Shown: positions 34,936 through 44,748, counted from the first letter of the stretch. The stretch: DNA of 64,000 nt from JADLGL01 sp963732865 (GCA_963732865.1 CAVTBC010000004.1:496001-560000); one strand, 5' to 3'. Notes: generated from the letters alone by a model not told the origin. A program made the numbers and translations.

Positions 34936-37683
34936 CTAGCTCCGATGTCCTCGCAGGAGCATGTGCAGTTCCTCCGCACGGCGCACCGCAGAACGACGGT
35001 TGTTGACGCCGAGCTTCTCGTAAATGTTCTTGGTGTGCGTCCGCATCGTGTTGACGGAGACCATGAGCTGCCGCGCTATATCGGGACCGTCGAGGTCGGT
35101 GCGCAGCAGGCGGAGCACGTCCAGTTCGCGCTCGCTAAGGGGTTCGATCAGGTCCGGGTGCGGTTCGGCCTTTCGGTCATCGGGCTTACCGAATGCGGTC
35201 AGCAGCCTGCGCCCGTAGGCCGGCAAGATCCCGCGTTTGACGGCGACCTTCAACAGGGCCGCCATTGGTTTGCCTTCATCGACGAAGATCCGAACGTAAC
35301 CCTCGGGCTCGGCCATTCCTAGCGCGCGCTCGAGCGGGACAAGCGCCGCAGCAAGCTCATTGCGGGATTGGTGGGCAAGCGCCTGGAGCGCCAATAACTC
35401 GATGACGCTCGCCGTTCTGGCACCGCGCTGGGCCGCGTCCAGGAGACGGTCCAGGAGTGCCATCGCATCGCTACCGCATGGATCGGTCGGATCGGTAGTC
35501 CGCTGGGCGAGGAGCAGCCTGCTCAGGGTAACGTGTTCGAACTCGCGCAAATAACTGAGCTCGTCGGCGACGGCCACACCACTGTCGCGCTGCCAGCGAA
35601 GCGCCTCGCTGACTTGCCCCTGCGCGATCCGTAGACGAGCCTTCATCGCCGCGACCGGTCGAATGTTGGGGAAGAAGTTGCTCACATAGTGATGTTCTGC
35701 TTCGTCAAGCAGCCCTAGGGCGCCCTCTAGGTCCCCCTCGCCGCGCCGGACCTGGGCCAGGGCGACCCTCAAGCGGTATCGATAAGGCGGCGACCCCGCC
35801 TCCTCACCAAGTTCCTGACACTTCAGAAGATGCTCGTGCGCGAGTGCCGAGTTACCTCGTTCGTAATGGATTCCGCTCAGGCCGGCGTGCACGTCTGCGG
35901 TTCCTTGGAGGACCTGGGCCCCCTCCTCAGGCAACAGTTTCAGGGCGTTGGCATAGACGCGCGCGGCCTGGTGAAGACGACCTTGCGCGATGGCGATCTC
36001 GGCGAGGCCACATGCTGCGCTCAGCGCGTCCACAATGTGTCCAGCTCGCCGCAGACTGGCCACGCACTCAGTCCAGGACCGTTGCGCTGCTTCGAGGTCG
36101 CCTCCGGTCCAGAATGCTATTCCGAGAAACCCCGACGCGGCGGCCCGGCCGACATGATCCCGCGGTGATGATAGGGCTAGCGCCCGTTCTGCGTGGCTGA
36201 TTGTGTGGGGCAGGTCGCCGCGAAGCTGAGCCAAGGCCGCGCGGTACATCTCGATCGCTCCGGGCAGTGCGGCCAACTGTTCCTCGTTAACGACGGCGAC
36301 CTCCTGCGGAGGTGACCCCAGGCCGGTTGCCGTCAGTGCCGCCAGGCGAGATTCGACGTCGAACAGCCGGCGCTCCGCCTCGTCAAACTCGCCGCCAGCA
36401 AACAATATTCCAATGAATCCGACCCCTAGCACGGGCCTGAATCGGATCAGTTCGTCGGGGAGCGCCTGGAACCAGCCGCGGAGTTCGGGTTCCCGTCTGC
36501 TCATGCGCATAGCTGGAATCGCCAATTCAATCAGTTCGGCAGCGCGTTCGAAGTCCTCGCCCAAGAGCGCATGATGGATAGCCTCCGACCGCTCGCCATG
36601 TTGCTCGTACCAATCGCTTGCGCGCATTCGTAGGACCGGCATGTCGCGCCGCAGTTCATCCACAAAGTGAGTCATGAGAACGTCTGCGAAGAGGTGGTGA
36701 TACCGGTACCACTGGCGGTGGTCGTCAAGCGGGACCACGAACAGGTTCTGCCTGTCCAGCGCTTCCAGCATCGCTCTGCTTTCACTCCCCCCGGTGACGG
36801 CATCGCAGAGGGCGCCGCTCAGTTTGTCCAGAAAACAGGTGTGAAGAAGGAAGCTTCGGACCTCGTCGGACTGTCGGCGGAGAACCTCCTCGACAAGGTA
36901 GTCAAAAATGTACCGGTTGTTCCCCGCGAAGCCCGCGATGAAGGTCGTGGCGTCCTTCCGCCCCTGCATCGATATGGCGGCAAGCTGCAGGGCAGCGATC
37001 CATCCTTCGGCTCGCTTGTCGAGGACGGTGATGTCCTTCTCGGTTAGCCGCAAACCCATCGTGTCATTGAGGTAGGTCGCGGTTTCATCGGCAGTGAAAC
37101 GTAGATCAGACGATCGAATCTCGGTTAGCTGGCCCCGCGCTCGCAAACGGGCCAGCGGAAGCGCCGGGTCGGCGCGCGTGCTGATCACGACGTGGAGATT
37201 CGGCGGCAAGTGCTCCAGCAGGAATGTCACCCCCGAATGGATCTCCATGCGATCGATGGCGTGGTAGTCGTCGAGCACCAAGTCGATCACCTTCGGCACC
37301 AAACCGAGCGCGTTCAGCAAACTCGCGAGGAGGGCTTCATTCGGTTGAAGGCCGGACCGCAGGATCGGCTCGACGACCGCACCGATTTCGGGCGCTGCCG
37401 TCTCCAACGCGGTGACAATATGCGACCAGAAAGACGTGGGTTCGTTGTCGGTATGATCGAGGGAGAGCCAGGCAACAGCCCGGTCAGTCGACGCAGTTGC
37501 GAGCCATTCGCTGAGAAGTGTTGTCTTGCCGAAGCCGGCCGCGGCCGAAATCAGTGTCAGCTTCGATTCGCCTCCCCGCACCAGGAGTTCGCTGAGGCGC
37601 GACCGTTCGACAACATTCCGCCGAAGCTTCGGTACATACAATTTGGTCGCGACAACCGGTCCCATAACGGAAGGGTTGTCCAT
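34936..37683 (-). CDS. MalT-like LuxR-family transcriptional activator (LAL type)
   Basis: Large regulator of about 915 residues. It has an N-terminal STAND-type ATPase with Walker A SAAAGFGKTTLLSEW and a Walker B-like LVLDDYHAI, a long middle region of TPR-like helices, and a C-terminal LuxR HTH (PLSERELDVLRLL, then MVSVNTMRTHTKNIYEKL). MalT relatives couple ligand and ATP binding to promoter activation. I place the start at the ATG at 37683, just before VVATKLYVPKLRRNVV, the family N-terminus; a GTG at 37779 is possible. It reads toward the two small downstream genes, which it may control. Confidence 0.92.
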   Translation of the reverse strand: MDNPSVMGPVVATKLYVPKLRRNVVERSRLSELLVRGGESKLTLISAAAGFGKTTLLSEWLATASTDRAVAWLSLDHTDNEPTSFWSHIVTALETAAPEIGAVVEPILRSGLQPNEALLASLLNALGLVPKVIDLVLDDYHAIDRMEIHSGVTFLLEHLPPNLHVVISTRADPALPLARLRARGQLTEIRSSDLRFTADETATYLNDTMGLRLTEKDITVLDKRAEGWIAALQLAAISMQGRKDATTFIAGFAGNNRYIFDYLVEEVLRRQSDEVRSFLLHTCFLDKLSGALCDAVTGGSESRAMLEALDRQNLFVVPLDDHRQWYRYHHLFADVLMTHFVDELRRDMPVLRMRASDWYEQHGERSEAIHHALLGEDFERAAELIELAIPAMRMSRREPELRGWFQALPDELIRFRPVLGVGFIGILFAGGEFDEAERRLFDVESRLAALTATGLGSPPQEVAVVNEEQLAALPGAIEMYRAALAQLRGDLPHTISHAERALALSSPRDHVGRAAASGFLGIAFWTGGDLEAAQRSWTECVASLRRAGHIVDALSAACGLAEIAIAQGRLHQAARVYANALKLLPEEGAQVLQGTADVHAGLSGIHYERGNSALAHEHLLKCQELGEEAGSPPYRYRLRVALAQVRRGEGDLEGALGLLDEAEHHYVSNFFPNIRPVAAMKARLRIAQGQVSEALRWQRDSGVAVADELSYLREFEHVTLSRLLLAQRTTDPTDPCGSDAMALLDRLLDAAQRGARTASVIELLALQALAHQSRNELAAALVPLERALGMAEPEGYVRIFVDEGKPMAALLKVAVKRGILPAYGRRLLTAFGKPDDRKAEPHPDLIEPLSERELDVLRLLRTDLDGPDIARQLMVSVNTMRTHTKNIYEKLGVNNRRSAVRRAEELHMLLRGHRS

Positions 37684-37868
37684 CAGACGCCGGAATACAC
37701 GAACAACACCCAGGATGTTGGACGACCACGCGCATAGAGGAATCCAGCGCCTCAACCGCGTAGCCGCTGTGTACAACACAAATCCGACTAGCGGTGACTA
37801 TTTATGGTCAGGGACCAGCTCAGTCCCGAAGCCAGCTCATCTTGATGCTGCAATTGCGCCGATCAAGC

Positions 37869-38132
37869 CTAAGCGGCGACGGCCACCAGCAGTGACAGGA
37901 CGGCGAGAGTGAACACCAGCGGCGTCATGGTGAAGCGTTCAGCGGGGCTCTTTGAGATGCCGCTCATGACGATGCCGACAGCAAAGAAGCCGAAGATCAC
38001 CCAGGCGAGCGTGTGGATGGTCCATTCGGTCTCGAAGAGTGCGGTGACTTCGGCGCGCTCTAGCAGCACCACCGCGATCGCCAGATAGACGACGATCGTG
38101 ATCGCGCTGCCGATGCGCAACCCGCTCGGCAA
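37869..38132 (-). CDS. Small three-helix membrane protein, start uncertain
   Basis: Protein of 87 residues or more with three hydrophobic stretches (SAITIVVYLAIAVVLL, TLAWVIFGFFAVGIVM, PLVFTLAVLSLLVAVAA). The only start in frame is TTG at 38132. Upstream of it the same frame remains open to about 38250 and reads RTRGSGAPTWGGQNRILPSG, which looks like a genuine coding N-terminus, but no ATG, GTG or TTG occurs there. The start may have been lost. No function is recognised. Confidence 0.6.
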   Translation of the reverse strand: MPSGLRIGSAITIVVYLAIAVVLLERAEVTALFETEWTIHTLAWVIFGFFAVGIVMSGISKSPAERFTMTPLVFTLAVLSLLVAVAA

Positions 38133-38277
38133 AATGCGGTTTTGGCCGCCCCACGTGGGAGCGCCACTGCCTCGTGTGCGGCTATCACCAGACTTCGTCG
38201 AAAAAGGTCTGACCGAGGCCTCTGAGCAAAGGCTATCGATTGAACTGTATTAAAATGCTCATCGGTAATTTAGGGCA

Positions 38278-38292
38278 AGTTAGCGCCTAACT
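38278..38292. promoter_or_regulatory. Inverted repeat upstream of the GGDEF-EAL gene
   Basis: AGTTAG-CGC-CTAACT, a perfect dyad about 145 bp before the start at 38439. It may be an operator. The remainder of 38133-38438 is intergenic apart from the lost N-terminus noted for the small membrane protein. Confidence 0.35.
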
Positions 38293-38438
38293 GATATCGA
38301 GCGTCCATCATCGCGACTGGACCGATCCGGGATGCTCGACACTGGCGCAAAGGTCGCTGTCGAAGAAGTGAACGTTATCGTTGTCCGCCCAGTCTGAACT
38401 GTATGGATTTGGCCATACAGCTGATGGAGAGGCTGGTC

Positions 38439-40970
38439 ATGAACGAGTCTGCCACGCACAAGGGCGCCAAGCGGTCGAAGTCCCGGCCAGTGGACGTGCT
38501 TCCGGTCTTGCCCAATATCCCGGGCGATCTGTTCTGGGAGATGAACAAGCCTGGAACCGAGTTCGAACAGCACGTGGTCGGCATCATCGTTGTCCGGGCC
38601 GACGGCACCATTGCCTACATCAACTCATATTTCGCGGGCCTGATTGGTGCCTTGCCGACGGACATGGTCGGCAAGCCGATTCTCGAATTCACTTTGAAGA
38701 AAGACGAGAGCAACGTCGCCGAAGTGATCGGGGATTGTTTGACCGGCAAACGCCGTTTCGTCCAGTTCGAGACTTCGATAATCCAGAAGAGCGGAAAGAC
38801 CGTCGACATTTTCGTCAACGCTTCGGCAGCCATCTTCGAAGGGCAACCTGCCGTGATCGGCGCTGTGATCGACATCAGCGCCCGCAAGCAGATGGAAGCC
38901 GCCCTAGCCGCCTCCGAGTTGAAACTTCGGACCGCACTTTCGAACATGTCGCAGGGCCTCGTGATGTTCGATGCTGCGGGCGGGCTGATGTTGTCCAATT
39001 CTCGCCACGCCGAGATGTATGGACTGCCTAAAGACCAAATTCTTCCGGGCATGACAGTACCGGAGCTTATGGCGCTCGCAGGTTCTAGCTCAGGCGTCCA
39101 GGATCTGGACCCCGAGGGCACGTTCGGTCGGGCTGAGAAAGCCATGCGCGGAGCCGAGGGAGGATACTATATCCAGAACCTGAGCGACGGCCGGAGCATT
39201 GCAGCGACCTATCGGCCGATGCCGGGGGGCGGGATCGTCGTGACATTCGAGGACATCACCCAGCGGCAGGAGGCGGAACGGGCCCTCGCCGCTTCCGAGT
39301 TGAAACTTCAGACCGCACTTTCGAACATGTCGCAAGGCCTCGTCATGCTCGATGCAGAGGGCAGGCTGATGTTGTTCAATTCTCGCTATGCCGAGATTTT
39401 CGGGATGCCGCTCGACCAGATCCTGCCAGGCATGACAATACCGGAACTTATGGCGCTCCAGACTTCGAACACGGGAGTCCGGGATCTGGACCCTGAGGGC
39501 ACGCTCGCTTATGCGGGGAGCGTCCTGCGTGGAGACGTGGAAGGAACCTACATCCAGAAGCTAAGCGACGGCCGGAGCCTTACAAACGCGATTCGGCGGA
39601 TGTCGGACGGCGGGATCGTCGCGACGTTCGAGGACATCACCGAGAAGCTTTTGGCCGAAGAAAAGATCAGGCATCTGGCGCACTATGACGCGCTGACCAA
39701 TCTGCCAAACCGCGTTGCCTTCTACGATCAGATGGACACCATCATGAGGCACCTGCGCCGCGCCGAATCCATCGGGGTGTTGAGTTTGGACCTCGACCAC
39801 TTCAAGGCGGTCAACGATACGCTGGGGCATCCGATTGGCGATCGCTTGCTGCAGGAGGCGGCCCAACGCATGCAAAGCTGCATGCGCGACGGAGACATCG
39901 TGGCCCGGCTGGGCGGAGACGAATTCGCTATTCTCCAGGTCCCGGCCGAAAACCCGGCGGACGTCACCGCGCTCGCGACCCGCCTTATCGAGGTCGTCGG
40001 AGCTCCCTACGACCTCGACAACCGCCCGGTGAGCGTTGGCGTGAGCATCGGTATTGCGCTCGCGCCCAGCGACGGAGACGTGCCCGATACGCTCATCAAG
40101 AACGCCGATCTGGCCCTCTATCGCGCCAAGATCGACGGGGGCGGTATCTACCGCTTCTTCGAAGCCGAAATGGATGCGCGCATGCAGGCGCGGCGCGTCA
40201 TCGAGCTCGATCTGCGCCGGGCGATCAGCAGCGGCGATGAGTTCGAACTGCTCTTCCAGCCCATCGTCGACGTCAAGACAGGGAAGATCGGCAGCTGCGA
40301 GGCGCTGGTGCGCTGGCATCACCCCGAGCGCGGCCTCGTCATGCCAGAGGAATTCATTCCCGTGGCCGAAGCGACGGGGCTGATCGTGCCACTGGGCGAA
40401 TGGGTGTTGCAGAACGCCTGTGCAGAAGCCATGCGCTGGCCGAGCGACATAGCGGTTGCGGTCAATCTCTCCCCGGCTCAGTTCAAAAGCAAAAACCTCG
40501 TTCCGGCGATCATAAATGTGCTTGCGGCCTCTGGACTTCCCGCCAGCCGGCTCGAACTCGAGATCACCGAACTGGTGCTGCTGGAGGAAAGCGAGGGCGC
40601 CTTCGCCGTGTTGAATCAGCTCCACTATCTCGGGATCCGAATCGCGATGGACGACTTCGGCACCGGCTATTCTTCCCTTGGCTATCTGCGCAGGTTTCCC
40701 TTCAACACGATCAAGATCGATCAATCCTTTGTTCGCGATCTGCCCAGCAGTGAAGACAGTCTTGCGATCGTTCGTGCTGTGGTCGGATTGAGCAGCAGCT
40801 TGGGCATAAAAACCATTGCCGAGGGCGTGGAGACCGAGGAGCAACTCGCCAGCATCACCTCCGAGGGCTGCACCGAATCCCAGGGGTTCCTCTTCAGCAA
40901 GCCTCGCCCGGGCACCGAGGTCCGCAACATGCTCCGCGAACAAGCCGCGGCAGCCAGCGCGGCAGCTTGA
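38439..40970 (+). CDS. PAS-PAS-PAS-GGDEF-EAL cyclic-di-GMP signalling protein
   Basis: Cytoplasmic protein of 843 residues. The first PAS (VGIIVVRADGTIAYINSYFAGLIG) is followed by two nearly identical PAS domains, each starting AASELKL and ending VVTFEDIT or VATFEDIT, then GGDEF (intact GGDEF at 492-496) and EAL (intact EAL at 621-623, plus DDFGTGYSSLGYLRRFP). Both diguanylate cyclase and phosphodiesterase sites look functional. No membrane helix is present. Starts at 38424 or 38439 are both possible. The PAS repeat is a recent 381-bp tandem duplication. Confidence 0.93.
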   Translation: MNESATHKGAKRSKSRPVDVLPVLPNIPGDLFWEMNKPGTEFEQHVVGIIVVRADGTIAYINSYFAGLIGALPTDMVGKPILEFTLKKDESNVAEVIGDCLTGKRRFVQFETSIIQKSGKTVDIFVNASAAIFEGQPAVIGAVIDISARKQMEAALAASELKLRTALSNMSQGLVMFDAAGGLMLSNSRHAEMYGLPKDQILPGMTVPELMALAGSSSGVQDLDPEGTFGRAEKAMRGAEGGYYIQNLSDGRSIAATYRPMPGGGIVVTFEDITQRQEAERALAASELKLQTALSNMSQGLVMLDAEGRLMLFNSRYAEIFGMPLDQILPGMTIPELMALQTSNTGVRDLDPEGTLAYAGSVLRGDVEGTYIQKLSDGRSLTNAIRRMSDGGIVATFEDITEKLLAEEKIRHLAHYDALTNLPNRVAFYDQMDTIMRHLRRAESIGVLSLDLDHFKAVNDTLGHPIGDRLLQEAAQRMQSCMRDGDIVARLGGDEFAILQVPAENPADVTALATRLIEVVGAPYDLDNRPVSVGVSIGIALAPSDGDVPDTLIKNADLALYRAKIDGGGIYRFFEAEMDARMQARRVIELDLRRAISSGDEFELLFQPIVDVKTGKIGSCEALVRWHHPERGLVMPEEFIPVAEATGLIVPLGEWVLQNACAEAMRWPSDIAVAVNLSPAQFKSKNLVPAIINVLAASGLPASRLELEITELVLLEESEGAFAVLNQLHYLGIRIAMDDFGTGYSSLGYLRRFPFNTIKIDQSFVRDLPSSEDSLAIVRAVVGLSSSLGIKTIAEGVETEEQLASITSEGCTESQGFLFSKPRPGTEVRNMLREQAAAASAAA

Positions 40971-41206
40971 CCGGCACCTGCCGGCTCGGCGGGAGCAGCG
41001 AACGGCGACCGCGCAATGGTTTGCCGTTTACAGCGAGCCTCATCTCGCTCCGACTCGCCTAGGCAAACATGGGCCGCGTCGCCATGCGACCGGGAGATCG
41101 CTGCCGCGTATGCCTTTTCTATTTCTTCGCTTTCTGTGGCATAGACCACCGACAGGACGCGCGGCGCCGTGCAATCTCATGCACCTGGCGATTCAAGAGG
41201 CGCGCG

Positions 41207-41455
41207 ATGTCCGGGTCTGACAAATTGCGAAAGCATGAATTGGAATGCCTGCGCTTCGCGTCGGACTGCCTGCAATTGGCGTGCGACGTTCCTGATCCTT
41301 CCGTGCAATCGCATTTCGTTCAGATGGCCAAGGCATTCCAAAGTCTGGCGAGCCGAGGGCCGGGCGCCGATACGCAGACTAAGAATTCAACGAAACCGGG
41401 CGACCCAGCCGATACGCAGACTTCGCGACGACGGCCCGCGGCGCTCCTGCACTAG
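41207..41455 (+). CDS. Small conserved hypothetical protein
   Basis: Protein of 82 residues from the ATG at 41207 (AGAGG upstream). The N-terminal part SGSDKLRKHELECLRFASDCLQLACDV and FVQMAKAFQSLA resembles small helical proteins found in many Bradyrhizobium-type genomes (of the form KHELECLRLAADCMQLA). The tail is a low-complexity duplicate (GADTQTKNSTKPGDPADTQTS). The function is unknown. Confidence 0.65.
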   Translation: MSGSDKLRKHELECLRFASDCLQLACDVPDPSVQSHFVQMAKAFQSLASRGPGADTQTKNSTKPGDPADTQTSRRRPAALLH

Positions 41456-41662
41456 AGCACGATCCCAGAGCCCCGACTGGATCCGGGATGGCAGCCGATG
41501 ACTTACGCGGCGCCTTGCCGCAATCGCAGCTCAATGCTTGCGTCGTCCTTCTGTATTGCCTTGGATCGCCGTTGCCGGCGGCGTCAGGAAGGCATCGAAC
41601 CGCGCCTTGACGATGGCGTAGCACTCGCACGATGCCCTTTCGAGGCCGGGGCGATCGAGAAC

Positions 41663-42298
41663 TTAAATCTTCCCGCGACGATAGCTGATAAGGCCGGCCG
41701 CCTGCAGCGCCTGTGCGGCCAGCGTTACTGATTTTCGATTGGCGCCGAGCATGTGCGACAAGAATTCATGAGTGTACGGCAGTGCCACTCCTTCGGCACG
41801 ATCATGCATCATCAGAAGCCACCGGCACATTCTTTCTTCCGTGGTATGCAAGGCGTTGCAGGCGACAGTCTGCTGAACCTGTGACAGCAGCGTTTCCGAA
41901 TAGCTGACGAAAAGATTTCGTACGTGCTCACTGCGCTCGAACTCGGATTGCAGCACTTCGATCGGACAGCGCGACATGCCACCCTCCAATTGTACGAGAC
42001 AGCGATTGAACGAGACGCGGCTGTACATGGCCGCGAAGAGGCCGAAGGCTCCCTCGCGCCCTATATTCGCGGTTTCAATGGCCGATCCATTCTCCAAAAC
42101 GGTCAGCAGCGAGAGAACCGCGCCCTCCGGGAAATAGGCGTGTCTGAGGAGCCCGCCCGCTTCGCAGACGACGACCCCAAGCTTCAACTTGACCGGTTCA
42201 AGATGGGGAACGATCCGCTGGAGGATTGCAGGCTCCAACGCGCCGAGCAACCGATTGTGCCGCGCGGCATTTTGTTGATCCTTGGACATGGCGGCCAC
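41663..42298 (-). CDS. Crp/Fnr-family regulator, truncated by a nonsense codon
   Basis: Protein of 211 residues with a cNMP-binding-like domain (KLGVVVCEAGGLLRHAYFPEGAVLSLL) and a winged HTH (EFLSHMLGANRKSVTLAAQALQAAGLISYRRGKI). The TAA at 41663-41665 ends it inside the wing. The same frame then continues VLDRPGLERASCECYAIVKARFD as far as a TGA at 41531, which is the normal C-terminus of this family. The TAA replaces what is usually a Gln codon after GKI. DNA binding may survive, since the recognition helix is complete. Confidence 0.85.
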   Translation of the reverse strand: MAAMSKDQQNAARHNRLLGALEPAILQRIVPHLEPVKLKLGVVVCEAGGLLRHAYFPEGAVLSLLTVLENGSAIETANIGREGAFGLFAAMYSRVSFNRCLVQLEGGMSRCPIEVLQSEFERSEHVRNLFVSYSETLLSQVQQTVACNALHTTEERMCRWLLMMHDRAEGVALPYTHEFLSHMLGANRKSVTLAAQALQAAGLISYRRGKI

Positions 42299-42358
42299 TG
42301 TGCGCCTATTTACGAAGGCGACTCTGTGCCAATTTGACCGCCTTCCGAATCGGCCGGC

Positions 42359-43045
42359 CTACTCCGCTCGATCTTTGATTTCCGGCTTTTCATGCAGAAC
42401 CATGTTCAACAGAGACCGTTGGACCTCGATGTTGCCGTTGTGGCCATCATAAGCAACCAGGCCCAATCGCCGAAACTTGTTCATGAAATGGCTGACGCGT
42501 GCTCGTGTCGTGCCGATCATCTCCGCCAGCGTCTCTTGGCTGATTTTCGCCAGGACTGGTTCCGGCTCGCCGTCTTCGCCAAAATTCGCAAGAAGCAGGA
42601 GGGCCCGCGCCAAGCGCTTCTCACTCGAGTTGAGCAATTGATCGACCAGGTCCGCTTGAATTTGGCCGCTGCGATGCAAAAGGTGCTCGATAAAAAATTC
42701 CGAAAGCGCTGGTTCGTTATGAAGTGTCCTGCCGAACTCAGCTTTGGTTATCACCATGATCATAGAATCCGTGAAAGCAGTTGCAGTTGACGAGCGCGCG
42801 GTCTCGCCGCCGTCCGCACACCCTTCTCCAAAGAAATCATTAGCCCCCAGAATAGCGATGACCGCTTCCTTGCCTTCCTCAGAGGTCACAGTCAATTTGA
42901 CCTTGCCGGACAGGATGTAAAACACAGAAACGGCTACATCGCCCTGACCAAAAATGGTTCGTTTCTGCGGGTAATTCGTTAGCGTTCGCCCCCCGTTCCC
43001 TTTCGAGAGAAAGGCATTAAGATCAAACGTGCGCTTTTGTTTCAT
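42359..43045 (-). CDS. Crp/Fnr-family transcriptional regulator
   Basis: Protein of 228 residues with a cNMP-binding-like domain (RTIFGQGDVAVSVFYILSGKVKLTVTSEEGKEAVIAILGANDFFGEGC split over several strands) and a C-terminal HTH (ISQETLAEMIGTTRARVSHFMNKFRRLG). The recognition helix lacks the E-xx-SR of FNR, so it should not read FixK boxes. It lies 60 bp upstream of the truncated Crp-family gene in the same direction. The effector is not known. Confidence 0.9.
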   Translation of the reverse strand: MKQKRTFDLNAFLSKGNGGRTLTNYPQKRTIFGQGDVAVSVFYILSGKVKLTVTSEEGKEAVIAILGANDFFGEGCADGGETARSSTATAFTDSMIMVITKAEFGRTLHNEPALSEFFIEHLLHRSGQIQADLVDQLLNSSEKRLARALLLLANFGEDGEPEPVLAKISQETLAEMIGTTRARVSHFMNKFRRLGLVAYDGHNGNIEVQRSLLNMVLHEKPEIKDRAE

Positions 43046-43960
43046 CGCGCGGGCCTCGCTTTGTTACCGGCTGTCACGGTTGCTCTCGTCGCAAAGCGCG
43101 GCAAACAAGCGAAGCGAGCGCATTTGCTTCTGCCGAGAGGGCAAACGCCGAAGGTCATTGACTTCGAGTGGCCGGCCAGGCTCCTCGTTATCCTTGATTT
43201 CATCATGTCGGGAAATAACGGCCAATACTGTGCACTTTTGACCGTTCGAATCGCGGCGCTCTAGTTCATCCATCTGCGGCCAATTTCGAAAGCCAAGGCT
43301 GCGTTTTGAAGCGCCATTGTCGGGCCTAGGCGGCGAAACTGTGTTCGTCGGTCCCGATCGCGCCGATTTCGATGCCGCGGCACGGGCCGTCGCAGGGCAC
43401 GAGAACCGCGAGCGGCGCACACTGGAGGAAGTAACTTGGTGCGGCACAGACAACCGCAAAGAAGAAGGGTTACGATTGGCCGCAAAGACATGGATCGACG
43501 TCCGAAAATGGCGCGAAGCGGACCTCAGGACCAGTCCGGATTACGTCCGCTTGTGACCTTGAGCGGACAGGCAGAGCGGGTCTCAGTCTGGTCTGAAATA
43601 ATTGGCCTGAGGTCATCGGGCTGCTTGGTCAGATCGGGTTCATGCAGGAAAGATAGACTGACGAGTAGCACTCTGCCCCCAATCCATCGCGGCGGCCGCG
43701 AAGGTAGGATATCGCGCCCGGCAGTTTGAGCGAGCCTGTTGCGCGCCCGCCAACGGAGCAAAAAGGGGGCCGGCTGCGAAATCATCCGGCACGCCGTCGG
43801 CAGGACGATAGTTGCAGGACATCCGAGCAAAATGCGTTTACCGCGGAGGAGACGCGGGAACCTGTCCGCTGGGCCGCGCTGGCCGCCAGCAACAAATCGC
43901 GCCGCTGATCCAGCAAGACTGCCTGATCGTAGCTCCATCAACACCGTCTAAGGGGCAATC
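43046..43960. other. Intergenic stretch of 915 bp without a supported gene
   Basis: Several short frames on both strands are open, but none shows a family resemblance, codon pattern or ribosome site that I would trust. It contains the second copy of the dispersed hairpin repeat at 43545-43568. Confidence 0.5.
43545..43568. repeat. Dispersed hairpin repeat, copy 2
   Basis: Arms GTCCGCT and AGCGGAC around a 10-base loop (TGTGACCTTG), the same arms as at 28003-28026. Flanking bases GGATTAC and GGGTTAC are also alike. Both copies lie inside the putative island. Confidence 0.55.
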
Positions 43961-44506
43961 ATGACTGATCTTGGAAAAGGGCTGCGCCGTGCAGCCATCG
44001 CACTGCTGGCCAGCGGACTAGCAAGCTGCACAGTGACTACGCCGGACGGGATAACGCCCGTGTCCGGCTTCGAAGCTGACCGCTACGCCGGCACTTGGTA
44101 CGAAATCGCCCGGCTCGACTTCTTCTTCGAGCGCGGCCTCGATAATGTGACGGCAACCTACGAACTTAACCCGGACGGCACAGTCCGCGTCCTCAACCGC
44201 GGCTACGAAACCAGCACGTGTCGGCTGCAAGAACGCGAAGGCCGCGCCGAGTTTGTTGGCTCGCCGGACGTGGCCAGCCTCGCGGTGTCGTTCTTCGCGA
44301 ACTTTGCCGGCGGCTACAACGTCTTCATTCTCGACGACGACTACCGGTACGCCGTGGTGGCGGGATCAGACCGTCACTACCTTTGGATCCTGTCGCGGAC
44401 GCCGCAGATAGGCGAAGCCACGCTCGACCGACTAGTGTCAGAGGCGGCAGCTGCCGGTTTCGATGTCAGCAAGCTCGTCTACGTCGACCAGACAGGCCCT
44501 TGCTGA
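43961..44506 (+). CDS. blc: Lipocalin-family outer-membrane lipoprotein
   Basis: Protein of 181 residues with a lipoprotein signal ending ALLASGLASC (lipobox LASC). The lipocalin signature is present: YAGTWYEIARLDFFFERGLDNVTATYEL (GxW motif), FANFAGGYNVFILDDDYRYAVV and the C-terminal YLWILSRTPQIGEATLDRLV. Bacterial lipocalins (Blc) bind fatty acids, lysophospholipids or other hydrophobic ligands. It is 242 bp upstream of the heliorhodopsin on the same strand; a role in carrying a hydrophobic ligand such as retinal would be speculation. Confidence 0.93.
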   Translation: MTDLGKGLRRAAIALLASGLASCTVTTPDGITPVSGFEADRYAGTWYEIARLDFFFERGLDNVTATYELNPDGTVRVLNRGYETSTCRLQEREGRAEFVGSPDVASLAVSFFANFAGGYNVFILDDDYRYAVVAGSDRHYLWILSRTPQIGEATLDRLVSEAAAAGFDVSKLVYVDQTGPC

Positions 44507-44748
44507 TCCAACGGCAGGGCCGAGGGCAGCCAACACCGAGCTTGGTGAAAGGTGATGCGCGATCGCTCCGGATCATGAGCCAATTCTAACCGCAGAACCA
44601 AGCGGCAGCCGCTAACCTGCTGGGAGGATCGGCGTGCGAAAGGCCAACCAGCGATCGCGCGGAGTCGCGCTAGTCCACTGATGTGCACTACGCTGAGTAA
44701 TCAGGCGGCGGCAGTCGAGCACTACAAAAGACTGAAGGCGAGGATGAC

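Noticed and set aside
39561..40943. 460-residue open frame antisense to the GGDEF-EAL gene
   Set aside because: It is a high-GC shadow of the opposite strand, has no family resemblance, and the plus-strand protein is unmistakable.
43525..43944. 139-residue minus-strand frame in the gap before the lipocalin
   Set aside because: It runs through the dispersed hairpin repeat, has an Arg/Pro-rich shadow-like composition and resembles no family.
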